Shown piece by piece: positions 57,201 to 64,000 of a stretch of 64,000 bases of DNA (its first letter is position 1; each line of letters starts with the position of its first letter). Both the position numbers and the translations under genes were made by a program. This DNA is from Spodoptera frugiperda (Eukaryota > Arthropoda > Insecta > Lepidoptera > Noctuidae): positions 4,216,001 to 4,280,000 of the forward strand of contig NC_064215.1 in the NCBI RefSeq assembly GCF_023101765.2, written 5' to 3'. The notes under the pieces are model-generated. The model worked only from the letters and a program-made list of their open reading frames with translations, made no database searches and was not told where the DNA came from.

Positions 57201-58451
57201 CTACACATTACACAGCAGCCAGTTGCCTATTCACCGCACCAAACGTACAGTAGCATTGAACTAACATTTCATTAAAAATCTAAAACCGACTAACTACGTC
57301 ACTGATTACATGACACTGTTCTAGAAAACAGGACACAGGTCGGCTATTCACCTTTGGAACATCACACTTCCTATCCCTACATGACGATATTGTCACTACA
57401 TGATAAACGATACAACCCACCATCAATCACCCTGTCTAGTCAGTCAGTACAATGCAAACATAATAACATATCGATTTCCTTATGGCCCTGCAATCTTAAT
57501 AAGATATCTGTTACGAAACAGCCAATTTGCTTTGTCTTTTAATTAAAAATTACTAGGATCTTACAAGTTAATTGTTAATTAGTTTAGTAATGAACTATGT
57601 TGCACTTGATTGTTTAATGTTGAGATGGTTTTAATAAGTTCAAATTAAAATAATCTATCTAGACTAATAAGTAAAATTCGATGGTCTGTTTGTAATATTG
57701 AAATAACCGTTAAATGCATATGACACATACGCGACATATACCAATTTTTTTTTACAATGTTTGTCTGTCTGTTTGTTTTGGTTTAATCTCTGAAATGGCT
57801 GGAATTGGCCAGTTTTAACGGTACTTTTATTAGCAAGCAGCTGATGTACTAAAGAGTAACTTAGGCTACTTTTGTTATTTTAGACAAATTCATTTATTTT
57901 AGAAAAAATCTCTTGACTGGAAATTATTACACTGTGTTATCCACCTTTTTACTCACTTCTTACATTGCGGTACAGGACTTTATCTCTGACCTATGACCTA
58001 TTTGTGTCCTAGATTCAGATAAGGTCAGTGGAATGCCAAATACTAAAACATTTTAAAAAGTACTTCGAAGACGTTTTCAGACATAGTGTTTGTGCTGTGC
58101 ATCGTATACATTTGAAGTAATTTCCATAAATCGGTACTTCAGCCAAATATAATTAGTTGACACATCTTAATAAACCACAATTGTCCAACCCGCATTGAGC
58201 AAGCGTGGTGATTAATGCTCAAACCTTCTTCATGCGAGACCTTTGTTCAGAAGTGGCCAGTAATAGGCTGTTGATGTGAATAAACCACAATTATTCTGAT
58301 TTCCAGATGTGAATACCGATCCCTATGGGTAGGAGTACTGGTGGCGATACCAAGTGGTGCTGGAGTGGCTCTGGCCGTGCTGGGAGAGTACACCTCCTCC
58401 CTCGTTGGGGTCGCCATCTCTGCCTCCTTGTTGCCGCCTGCTGTGAATGCT
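44797..58451 (+). CDS. DUF389-domain membrane protein, 5' part (6 exons, gene continues beyond the window)
   Basis: Six exons join in phase into 412 codons and the gene runs off the right edge. The start ATG follows an in-frame TAG at 44788-44790. Residues 1-230 form a soluble-looking N-terminal half ([11 protein letters not shown]...) that I cannot assign. From about 255 the protein matches the DUF389 family (PF04087). A first membrane pair at 266-300 ends ASMLISPLM, continued as GPIT in exon 5. [17 protein letters not shown] follows near 320-340. [15 protein letters not shown] at 376-390 and [19 protein letters not shown] at 394-412 complete the visible motifs. The biochemical function of DUF389 is unknown to me; a transporter-like membrane role is inference. 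The family is mostly prokaryotic as I know it, yet this copy has normal introns and is therefore a real nuclear gene. Confidence 0.92.
45232..46180. other. DUF389 intron 1, 5' part
   Basis: AT-rich sequence; no gene or repeat recognised. Confidence 0.45.
46205..46565 (+). mobile_element. Interspersed repeat ending GGGTCAGCTAGT
   Basis: TATATAAAAATAAATCCGG, then CTGACGCTATAACTCCAGAA, and an end GGTACGAAGTTTGCCGGGTC plus AGCTAGT. The end wording is common to a moth-wide repeat; its class is uncertain. Confidence 0.5.
46927..47115 (+). mobile_element. Family A retroposon with target duplication
   Basis: Body 46940-47095, from CCGGAGCTGCGCACTACC to TTTTCCACCTTAAAAAAA, flanked by GATGTGTCTAACT and GATTTGTCTAACT (13 bp, one mismatch). 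Confidence 0.78.
48031..48235 (-). mobile_element. Family B repeat, reverse
   Basis: TTATTTTATGAGGTTATCTT, then CACCTGATGGTAAGCAATCG and CACCTGAAACACCAG: the 3' part in reverse. Confidence 0.65.
48805..48976 (+). mobile_element. Family B repeat, 3' part
   Basis: CCCCCCTTCCCAATATTTCC to GGTGATTGCTTACCATCAGG and GATTATACCTTAAAAAAC. Confidence 0.68.
49333..49513 (+). mobile_element. Family A retroposon with perfect 13-bp target duplication
   Basis: AAGTAATGAAATA occurs at 49333-49345 and again at 49501-49513, exactly bordering a body from CTCCGGAGCTGCGGACTACC to ACCCCTTAAATAA. This is the clearest proof that family A moves by retroposition. Confidence 0.88.
49831..50100. repeat. 270-bp palindrome built on a LINE-like tail
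   Basis: CTCTTAATCTTGATGATCAT on the left returns as ATGATCATCAAGATTAAGAG on the right. The arms stay complementary to a centre near 49980, with a few differences and one extra TATTTATTGAGTAGAGACTC unit. Another copy of that unit follows at 50107-50148. Confidence 0.8.
50150..51465. other. DUF389 intron 1, 3' part
   Basis: AT-rich. A loose repeat AAGAGCCTGCAAATTAAAACC and AAAAGCCTGCAAATTGTAACC occurs at about 51070 and 51138. No gene. Confidence 0.45.
51470..51547 (+). CDS. DUF389 gene exon 2 (78 nt)
   Basis: Codes residues 146-171 ([20 protein letters not shown] then DDKFWQ), 26 codons, phase 0 on both sides, between TTTCTAG and GTTAGT. The last 15 bases plus the donor recur at 51661-51681. 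Confidence 0.85.
51661..51681 (+). repeat. Copy of exon 2's 3' end and splice donor
   Basis: GATAAATTTTGGCAGGTTAG plus T repeats 51533-51553 exactly, 128 bp downstream, giving the intron a second, identical 5' splice site. Confidence 0.85.
52471..52712. mobile_element. MITE family E, copy 4 (right end missing)
   Basis: Begins GTGCTTTTCTTACCATTAGA and follows the family through CATAGCTTAGCACTGGTGGT and CGCATCTTCCTCGTGCAGGT, then diverges. Confidence 0.7.
53284..53462 (+). CDS. DUF389 gene exon 3
   Basis: Codes residues 172-231 ([20 protein letters not shown] and on to EIGVIRHE), from ATTCGCAG to GTAAGT, ending in phase 2. The ESG..E.LL..L...GIG pattern resembles the small N-terminal fold that precedes the membrane part in many DUF389 proteins, by recall. 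Confidence 0.88.
53530..53665 (+). mobile_element. SINE family F, 3' part
   Basis: GGTTCACCCCCTATTACATG and GGGACTTATAACTCAAATGG to GTGCACCTCTGCCTACCCCT and GGAGATAAAAGGCGTGACG. The same family surrounds the hAT insertion at 58663-62251. Confidence 0.68.
54083..54222 (-). mobile_element. Family B repeat, reverse
   Basis: TTTTATAATGCCGGCAACGC, then TGGGCGGCGCTGATCACTTA and CACCTATGTCATAAAAAAT. Confidence 0.65.
54308..54505 (-). mobile_element. Family A retroposon, long copy
   Basis: From GAGGTGGGGAAATCATCCAA to GCAGCTCCAGATCAGGCATC and CCCCATCTGTGATGGTCTGA, which matches the extended 5' part of the 40955 copy. Confidence 0.72.
54558..54640 (-). mobile_element. Family A retroposon fragment
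   Basis: GGAAAATCATCCAATGACTT to CTGACTAAAAACCACCCTG, next to the longer copy, possibly a second insertion or a duplication. Confidence 0.6.
55255..55437. mobile_element. Palindromic MITE, 70-bp arms, 104 bp before exon 4
   Basis: ATGGTGGCCATACACGTAG to CAAGTATACCGG on the left is mirrored by CCGGTATACTTGCACAAGTC to GTGTGGCCACCAT, with two or three differences and a loop of about 40 bases. GGTATACC is repeated within each arm. It would fold into a strong stem in the pre-mRNA just upstream of the exon 4 branch site. Confidence 0.85.
55541..55748 (+). CDS. DUF389 gene exon 4: first membrane segments
   Basis: Codes residues 231-300. The acceptor TTAATTTCAG lies about 100 bp after a strong hairpin. 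It contains [37 protein letters not shown], the core of the DUF389 signature. The donor is GTAAGA. Confidence 0.95.
56082..56272 (+). CDS. DUF389 gene exon 5
   Basis: Codes residues 301-364. [17 protein letters not shown] continues the DUF389 signature, and [18 protein letters not shown] is a membrane helix. The donor GTATCT is weak. Without splicing the frame would stop at 56337-56339. Confidence 0.92.
56543..56710. mobile_element. MITE family D, copy 3
   Basis: TTTTTCGGCTTACTCACGTA to CGCCGCGTCGTGG and the tail AATTTAGTATATATCACGAA. Confidence 0.7.
57160..57252 (-). mobile_element. Family G SINE, head part
   Basis: CATGAATCACACAAAGATTC with GTGTATCGAACCCGCTACAC (B box in reverse) and TTGCCTATTCACCGCACC (A box side). 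Confidence 0.7.
57260..58300. other. DUF389 intron 5, 3' part
   Basis: No gene or repeat recognised. A TGTTTGTCTGTCTGTTTGTT patch lies near 57760. Confidence 0.4.
58307..58451 (+). CDS. DUF389 gene exon 6: last visible exon
   Basis: Codes residues 364-412. [20 protein letters not shown] and [20 protein letters not shown] are hallmark DUF389 strings. The donor is GTGAGT in phase 0. No following exon could be found before 64000, so intron 6 exceeds 5.5 kb. Confidence 0.94.
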
Positions 58452-58734
58452 GTGAGTATGAATTTCTTATGATCATTCCATCATGTAGAAATAAAATGTA
58501 TCCATCCATTCATTAAATCAACATTAGCCTATTTATATATGTCTGCTGCTGTCTATATATGGCCATGAAGAGCCTAAAGCACGTCACTGAACGCGATCCA
58601 TCTATCTATGACGTAGATTTAAGCAGCATCTACTACACATGCGGCAATGGCTGTCTAGTTGACAGCCCCGGATCTACATTTTTTTTCACCCGGGGCAAAA
58701 TTTAAGAAATGCCGCCCCCACCTACTTTTTTTTT

Positions 58735-58917
58735 TTTTCATTAGGATTTTGTCCTGTGTCGTGGGTGCGTTTACAAACATACAAGTTCACATGCACACAG
58801 ACCCGAAACAACAATTTGTGGATCACACAAAGAGTTGCTCCGTGCGGGAATCGAACCCGGTACCCGTTGCACGGTAGCCAGTTGCCCAGTCACCGCACCA
58901 ACCGTGCAGTCAAATCG
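58735..58917 (-). mobile_element. Family G SINE, full length, inside the hAT element
   Basis: From TCATTAGGATTTTGTCCTGT through GTGGATCACACAAAGAGTTG and GGGAATCGAACCCGGTACCC to TCACCGCACCAACCGTGCAG. The A and B boxes are intact in reverse, making this the best copy in the window. Confidence 0.85.
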
Positions 58918-58973
58918 TGTTTATTTTCACCTTTTTCACCCATATAATTGCAACAATCAGATGTCCACAAATT

Positions 58974-59350
58974 GTTTGAAATTTGGACAAAGCCTACATA
59001 CTAACCTACCTTCCGGAAATAATGCATCCATTATTGTTCATTCTGTGTTGTGTATTATTTACAGATAAATAGACCTAAACCTAGGATATATATGTATTTA
59101 ACAGGGTAGGGTTTAAAATAAAAATATGCATTATAAAATTAAAAATATATTATATACTAAATTTGTTAACAGAAATTACAATGTTACTCTTCTAGGTTTT
59201 TGTTCAGCAAATAAGTCTATAGCCTTGTCGTAATTTATCTCGTGTGCAATACGATTTTCTATGGCTAAGATTGCAAGACCCGATAAGCGTTCCTGGCTTG
59301 AAATTTGGACAAAGCCTACATACTAACCTACCTTCCGGAAATAATACATC
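58974..59350 (+). repeat. Direct repeat within the hAT element
   Basis: TTGAAATTTGGACAAAGCCT and CTAACCTACCTTCCGGAAAT occur at about 58976-59027 and again at 59298-59349, around 50 bp with one difference, spaced 322 bp. Confidence 0.75.
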
Positions 59351-59593
59351 CACACAGGCCTACATTTTCTTTTTCACGAAAAAGTGTTTCAAGTTTAATA
59401 GGTCTCCTATAGTAAATGGGGTGTGCTGATCACGAATCTGTGCTTAGTTTTTTTCTAGCAAGTCAGGTTTTTAGGAAAAGTGTGAATAAAATTTTTCATA
59501 GAAACTGCCAAAAAAATCTTAGAAAATATTTATTAAAGATATATTTAAAAGAAAATTACACTGCAAAATTGAGCTGCTCATAAAAAAAATAAC

Positions 59594-60633
59594 CTACGTT
59601 AGACAGACGTTGGTTTTTTTTAATGAAATCGTTCTCTTTTTCCCTGAAAACTGCGCCCTGTTCAAGGCCCAGCAGTAATCAGGCATCATTCTAATATCCC
59701 AACTTCCTTGGTAACGTCTCTCCATCTCCTATATGTTTTGATGGAACCCCTCTCCCTGTTCCTCGCTGACAACTCCAAGATTTTCGGGAAAATAGTCAAC
59801 ATGGGAATTCAGAAAATGAAGTTTAACGCTCATATTGCATCCCAGTTTTTTATAATTTTGGAGCATCTTAGCTACAATTTCTTTGTACTTAATTTGGAGA
59901 CTTATTATTTCCAAGGAAATCTTCTATGACTTCTACGAATGAACTCCATACTTCAGATTCGTCCTGGGTCATTGTATTCTAGAACAATCTATCCGATTTT
60001 AAATTTCGAATTTGAGGGCCTATAAAAGTTCTTCTTTAAGTTGAGCTTAAGAAAGTGCAGGAAATTTGTCGCATATGTATTAGCAGTCACCTTGTTTATT
60101 TTAAGCTTTGACAAAACTGCTACATCAATCCTAACTTTATGTGAAGGGGAGGTGAAAGAACTGATTTTGGGTTGGTGCACATTTTTTTGTCCCAGTACAA
60201 GTCTTTCTCTGAAAGGCCATTCTTTCTTAATGTAATGTAAATTTTGTGCTCGACTGTCCCACTCGCACAAAAATCATGGATACTTTGTAAATCCAGACTG
60301 CTGACCCAAAAGCATAGATATTATTTTGAGGTCTCCACAGAGTTGCCAACAATATTCGCTATACTTTATTTTATTTAGCAACAGCTCAAGACTCTCGTTC
60401 GTTTCTTTGAGATGCACGGAGTGAGCAACAGGCACCGAACCATAGGTATTACCATTGTACAACAAGACACCCTTCAGACTTCTCTTAGAAGAATCAATAA
60501 ATAACCTCCATAATGTGGAATCGTAATTATCAGCTCCCAGTTTCATTACTACTTCCTGTTCCATGAGGTACAGGTCGTTTAGCAGACGGTAAATTAGGAT
60601 ACTGAATTGTATGTTTGTTTTTCGAATGGACAC
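59594..60633 (-). pseudogene. Broken transposon-type ORF (repeated arthropod protein family)
   Basis: Pieces in order on the minus strand: WRLFIDSSKRSLKGVLLYNG, CEWDSRAQNLHYIKKEWPFR, MSVKLHFLNSHVDYFPENLG with EEQGEGFHQNI, and ERRYQGSWDIRMMPDYCW ending at TAG 59594-59596. I recall these strings from a high-copy family of uncharacterised arthropod and cnidarian proteins thought to come from mobile DNA. It is dead here: a TGA at 60271-60273 and a TAG near 59727 interrupt the frame, and a frameshift lies between 59914 and 59989. The reading frame may start further right, near 60718. Confidence 0.75.
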
Positions 60634-60852
60634 CCTTTACATCACAAGAGCAAAAGTAACAATCGACGAGTGCTAAATAGTAAATATACAAACTACTCAC
60701 ATTTTTAAAACAAAACACTGTCGTGGGGACAAGTCGACGAGGAAGTTTTCGAACATAGCTTCATCTCACGGTAATCAAACGCGTGCTGCCCCGATCTGCG
60801 ATTCCTGCAGGCGAGCAAGAGCCGGGCGCGTATTTCTAATCGACTTTATATA

Positions 60853-62006
60853 CTTTTTTTTTCTGATGTCGGGTGGAAACCTTTAAAAGGCGCCTAGCTT
60901 TTTGGGGAGAAAGACTAGGGAGTGTGGGATTTTTACCTCACTAAAACCACCCCGGTGGCCACCTTCAGCACCGATAATGGGCACCCAGACCTCTAACTAG
61001 ACCTGCTCCGGAGCCCCTATGGTGCAACGCCTGTTACGGCACATCCCTAGGGAGACATGTACCTCCCATTAGCCTCATTGTGCAAGTTGCACGGCAGCAC
61101 GTGACCACTGTGCCACCGTCTTCCCTGAGGTCGCTAGATGGGCACCTAGAGTCCCCACTCTAGGTACCCGCGACCCCAAAGGTCTACCTGCAGTTGACGC
61201 AGGCGGGATTAGGCGTCAAGACTGTTGCCACCTCGACGCCTTCTATAAGCAGGATCAGCCCTCTCACGATCCCGCTCAGCAGCCTCCTTTTGAGACATTA
61301 CAGTCTCACAAAAGGAGGCCACCTCCCTCCAGTTTTCTGTATCTGCCAGCATAGCCTCTACTACTGCTGGCAGAGACAGGTCTCGCCCGATCTTGGTAAC
61401 CAGGACCCGCCGCTCCGAGACCCACGCCGGACACTCTTCGAGCATGTGCTGTGCGGAATCCAGGTTACCTCCGCAGTGGTGGCAATTTGCCGTGGTCTCT
61501 CGCCCAATCTTGTTCAGGTACTCACCGAAGCAGCCATGTCCGGTCAGTACCTGAGTGAGCCTGAAGGAGATGCGCTCCTCTCTTTTCAGCCAGGCTTCGA
61601 AATGCGGCAAAATGGCTTCGACAACGCGCTTGCGTAAGATCTCTGGCTGTTGTAGCCGCTCACGCCACCGCTCGAGCGCGTGTCGCCTTTCTTGCCGCCT
61701 CAGCCTAACGAACGCCGCTCCTGGCACTCTACCACCGTTTTGACGGACGGAACGGATTTGGTCGTAGACCTTCGCGTCCATATCCGCCAGGATATCCAAC
61801 GGCGGAAAGCGAGCCAGGAGCGTTGCCGCCTCAAAGGACACCGTTCGGTATCCTCGTGTGATACGGATGGCCATTTTCCGCTGCAGACGATAGATTTTCG
61901 TTCTGCAACGTCGGACGCCTGACAGTCGAGCTGACCAAACAGGCGCCCCGTAAAGGACCATCGATCGCACGACACCCGCGTAGAGGCGGCGAACTTCTTC
62001 TCTTAT
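60853..62006 (-). mobile_element. 5'-truncated R1-clade non-LTR retrotransposon
   Basis: A poly(A) run in reverse (T tract at 60853-60862) marks the 3' end. The 3' UTR covers 60863-61208 and the ORF C-terminus covers 61209 to about 62006, where similarity stops abruptly. Such 5' truncation is usual for LINEs. It lies within the hAT-like element. Confidence 0.8.
61209..62006 (-). pseudogene. R1-clade LINE ORF2, C-terminal part
   Basis: Open for about 265 codons. It starts EEVRRLYAGVVRSMVLYGAP, the end of the reverse transcriptase region, and continues AIRITRGYRTVSFEAATLLA. A zinc knuckle C-H-H-C...H...C (CHHCGGNLDSAQHMLEEC) lies near its end. The endonuclease and catalytic reverse transcriptase motifs are missing, so the copy is non-functional although this part is free of stops, which suggests a recent insertion. 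Confidence 0.85.
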
Positions 62007-62465
62007 GTACTATGCCTACGCGCCTAGCGAATAATAAAATGTTCGGGCAGCACGTCTCACTCCGCGCTCAGGGTATCGGTAAAGTTGATATGGCCATGAA
62101 ATTCCTGTACTTGTAGGTACTATATTTATTCCGTGGTCAAAATTAAATAAATGATGAGCTGTCCACTGGTCCGTGAAGTGTGAATTTTGCCGCCCCCTGA
62201 ATTTGCCGCCCGGGGCATGGGCCCCGGCTTGCCCCCCTAGATCCGGGGCTGCTCGTTGATCGCAAGTGCAACTGCGGGACTAAGGGTCTCGCGTTCGATT
62301 CCCGGGTCGAAAATTTGTCATATGGCAATAGGTTTACCCCTTATTACATGGGACTTATAATACATGGAGAAAAGTGGGTGTAGGTACATACGTACAGCAG
62401 TACAGTGGCATTAAGTGCCGTATTGTGCACCTCTGTCTACCCGATACGACTACTACACATAGTTG

Positions 62466-64000
62466 GTAAAACCAACTCTCACTCTGAAAGGCCAAAGTAT
62501 GAACATAACAAATAAATGCCACCAGAATAGATTGCATTATTTAGGGAAAATCTAAAAATAACCACTACATTGACGTTCGTCATAATAAATAGAACAAAGG
62601 TGATGCTAAAACGGAGAGCTTCTTCATTTGGAATCACGTATTTTTAGGTCTTGACGTCGGTACCGAAATAATCAGCAAAAGTTTGTGTTATACCTCCTTT
62701 ACTTGTACCAAAGTTCTGATAAGAACAAGTTACGTTAAAATACTGTTTTGTTGTATAACTACGTCATTATTACGTCTTTCAGAAAACAAAGGACGCACGT
62801 CATGCCTTCATATATTTATTTGTCGTTCATTCCCCTAGGCGTAAGCAGAAATGCACGTATTAAATGTGACACCCACTTTCGTGTGTGACGTCATTGATAG
62901 GTCATCTGTGTAGCTGAAACTATGGTCGACGTATTGTGGTCTCTTCTTATTACAGGAGACTCATAACACAACTGATTAATAAAAAACTGGGTTATATTAT
63001 TATTGATAATTACTTTCTATTTGCCCACCTCTACGGGAATCAAAGATGTTATATCATATGGGGAAACCTCTTATTACTTAACTTAAACCACATATTTGTT
63101 ATCATCTTGGCTTAGCAGTACTTAAGCCAAAAAGTGCATTATTCTATTTGAGCTAATTTGAACACTCTTTACAAATACGGCATTATAACGCCGCTTATCC
63201 GCAACATTGCTAGACAGCCTACAACATTACAGTTCTTCTGTGGTCAAGAAACATATGAAGCTTATCCCACAAAATTTAATACTTCAATAATTTCATTATT
63301 TATTTTGTTTAAAAATGTTTTTATTAATTGCCGGTTTTCGTTGAAATATTTGTTTGTATTAATGGACGAGTACTAATTGTAATTTAAAATATAGTTAGTA
63401 TAGTTGAAATATGCAGAATATTGATAGCAAACAAAAGACGAAATCCAACCTTTATTATAGTACAATAGAATAGTGTATGGTGTATGGCCCACTATTAAAC
63501 TGAACATTAGCAGTGGACATATAATATAGCATTACATTAATACTGCGATTATGGCGACGATTATGGTAGTGGCTGATGGTATGTATGAATGGTCGTGAGT
63601 CATCGTAATCGCCTCCAATTGTTCCGGCCAACAAAATGTACGGATCATAATGTATCGTGGTGGTAGATTAAATAGGCGAATCGAATGTATAATGTTGCAT
63701 AAGAAAGAATGCGGAAATATTTTTTGCAAAACGAAAATCACATCTCATGTAGAGCCATGGTTTTAACCCTACATCATCAGTCATAATATCTATAAACCTT
63801 AATTTTATACTTAAATTGCTACGTAAATACTACAGCCGTACCTCGTAGCGCGTATTTCGTAGCTCGTAGCAGCGTTTTCTCACTATTATCTCGTAGACGT
63901 GCAAATCGTGAACTCAACTGGCTAATCCGCCGCAGAGAACATTTTTGAAAAGTTAGTAGATCACCTTAGTCAAAATGCATGACCATTATGGATTAATACT
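62466..64000. other. DUF389 intron 6, right edge
   Basis: A diverged SINE F remnant at about 62940-63060 (TTACAGGAGACTCATAACAC, CCCACCTCTACGGGA). Otherwise AT-rich. I could not find the next DUF389 exon. Confidence 0.4.

Larger units (their letters stand above)
58655..62259. mobile_element. hAT-like DNA transposon with target duplication
   Basis: The element at 58663-62251 starts CAGCCCCGGATCTA and ends TAGATCCGGGGCTG, perfect 14-bp inverted ends. It is flanked by CTAGTTGA and CTCGTTGA (7 of 8 match), the 8-bp duplication expected of hAT elements. The sub-terminal GC-rich repeats (GCCGCC, CCCGGGGC) also face each other. Inside are a SINE, a broken protein-coding region on the minus strand and a truncated LINE, so it cannot move on its own. 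Confidence 0.8.
58580..62465 (+). mobile_element. SINE family F split by a hAT-like insertion
   Basis: The sequence before 58663 (ACATGCGGCAATGGCTGTC) and after 62251 (GATCGCAAGTGCAACTGCGG, B box GCGTTCGATTCCC) form one tRNA-derived SINE. Its 3' part (TTATTACATGGGACTTATAA...GTGCACCTCTGTCTACCC) matches the copy at 53530. The 5' limit is approximate. Confidence 0.65.

Noticed and set aside
44797..58451. Bacterial contamination as the source of the DUF389 sequence
   Set aside because: The coding sequence is split by five GT-AG introns filled with the same insect repeats found elsewhere in the window.
1..64000. CRISPR arrays, operons or prokaryotic mobile islands
   Set aside because: No spaced short direct repeats and no ribosome-binding sites; gene structure is eukaryotic throughout.

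Overview
This is nuclear DNA of an insect, most likely a moth (Lepidoptera, possibly a noctuid). The background is AT-rich. Genes are split by GT-AG introns, tRNA genes have internal promoters, and the spaces between exons are full of short retroposons and palindromic MITEs. The taxon is inferred from the repeat landscape and cannot be proved from the window alone.

Region 1 (about 1-19230, minus strand) is a plasma-membrane type Na+/H+ exchanger gene (SLC9A/NHE, Nhe2-like). Fifteen coding exons join in phase into about 845 residues: a signal peptide, the exchanger membrane domain with its Asn-Asp transport motif, and a long basic cytoplasmic tail. Its 4.1-kb second intron holds a complete, intronless gene on the opposite strand (7350-9743, 797 aa). 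That protein is unrecognised and carries a hexapeptide repeat of the form xxxPxC. The 7.9-kb first intron holds three identical tRNA-Lys(UUU) genes and a 1.8-kb transposon with roughly 310-bp inverted ends.

Region 2 (19231 to about 43700) has no supportable protein-coding gene. It contains tRNA-derived SINEs, a second SINE-like retroposon, several MITE families, LINE 3' fragments, a 391-bp-period tandem duplication and a foldback with two 210-bp arms.

Region 3 (about 43900-64000, plus strand) starts with a GC-rich island, followed by the 5' part of a second gene. Six exons give 412 codons, and the gene runs off the right edge. The protein has an unrecognised N-terminal half and a DUF389 membrane domain, a family I know mainly from bacteria and archaea. 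Its introns contain many repeats. The last visible intron holds a 3.6-kb hAT-like element, with matching 14-bp ends and a 7/8 target duplication, inserted into an older SINE. Inside that element are a broken transposon-type ORF, another SINE and a 5'-truncated R1-clade LINE.

The two split genes lie head to head about 25 kb apart. Nothing visible links their functions beyond both encoding membrane proteins. Exon borders were read by eye from splice sites and phase; no search, alignment or RNA evidence was available.
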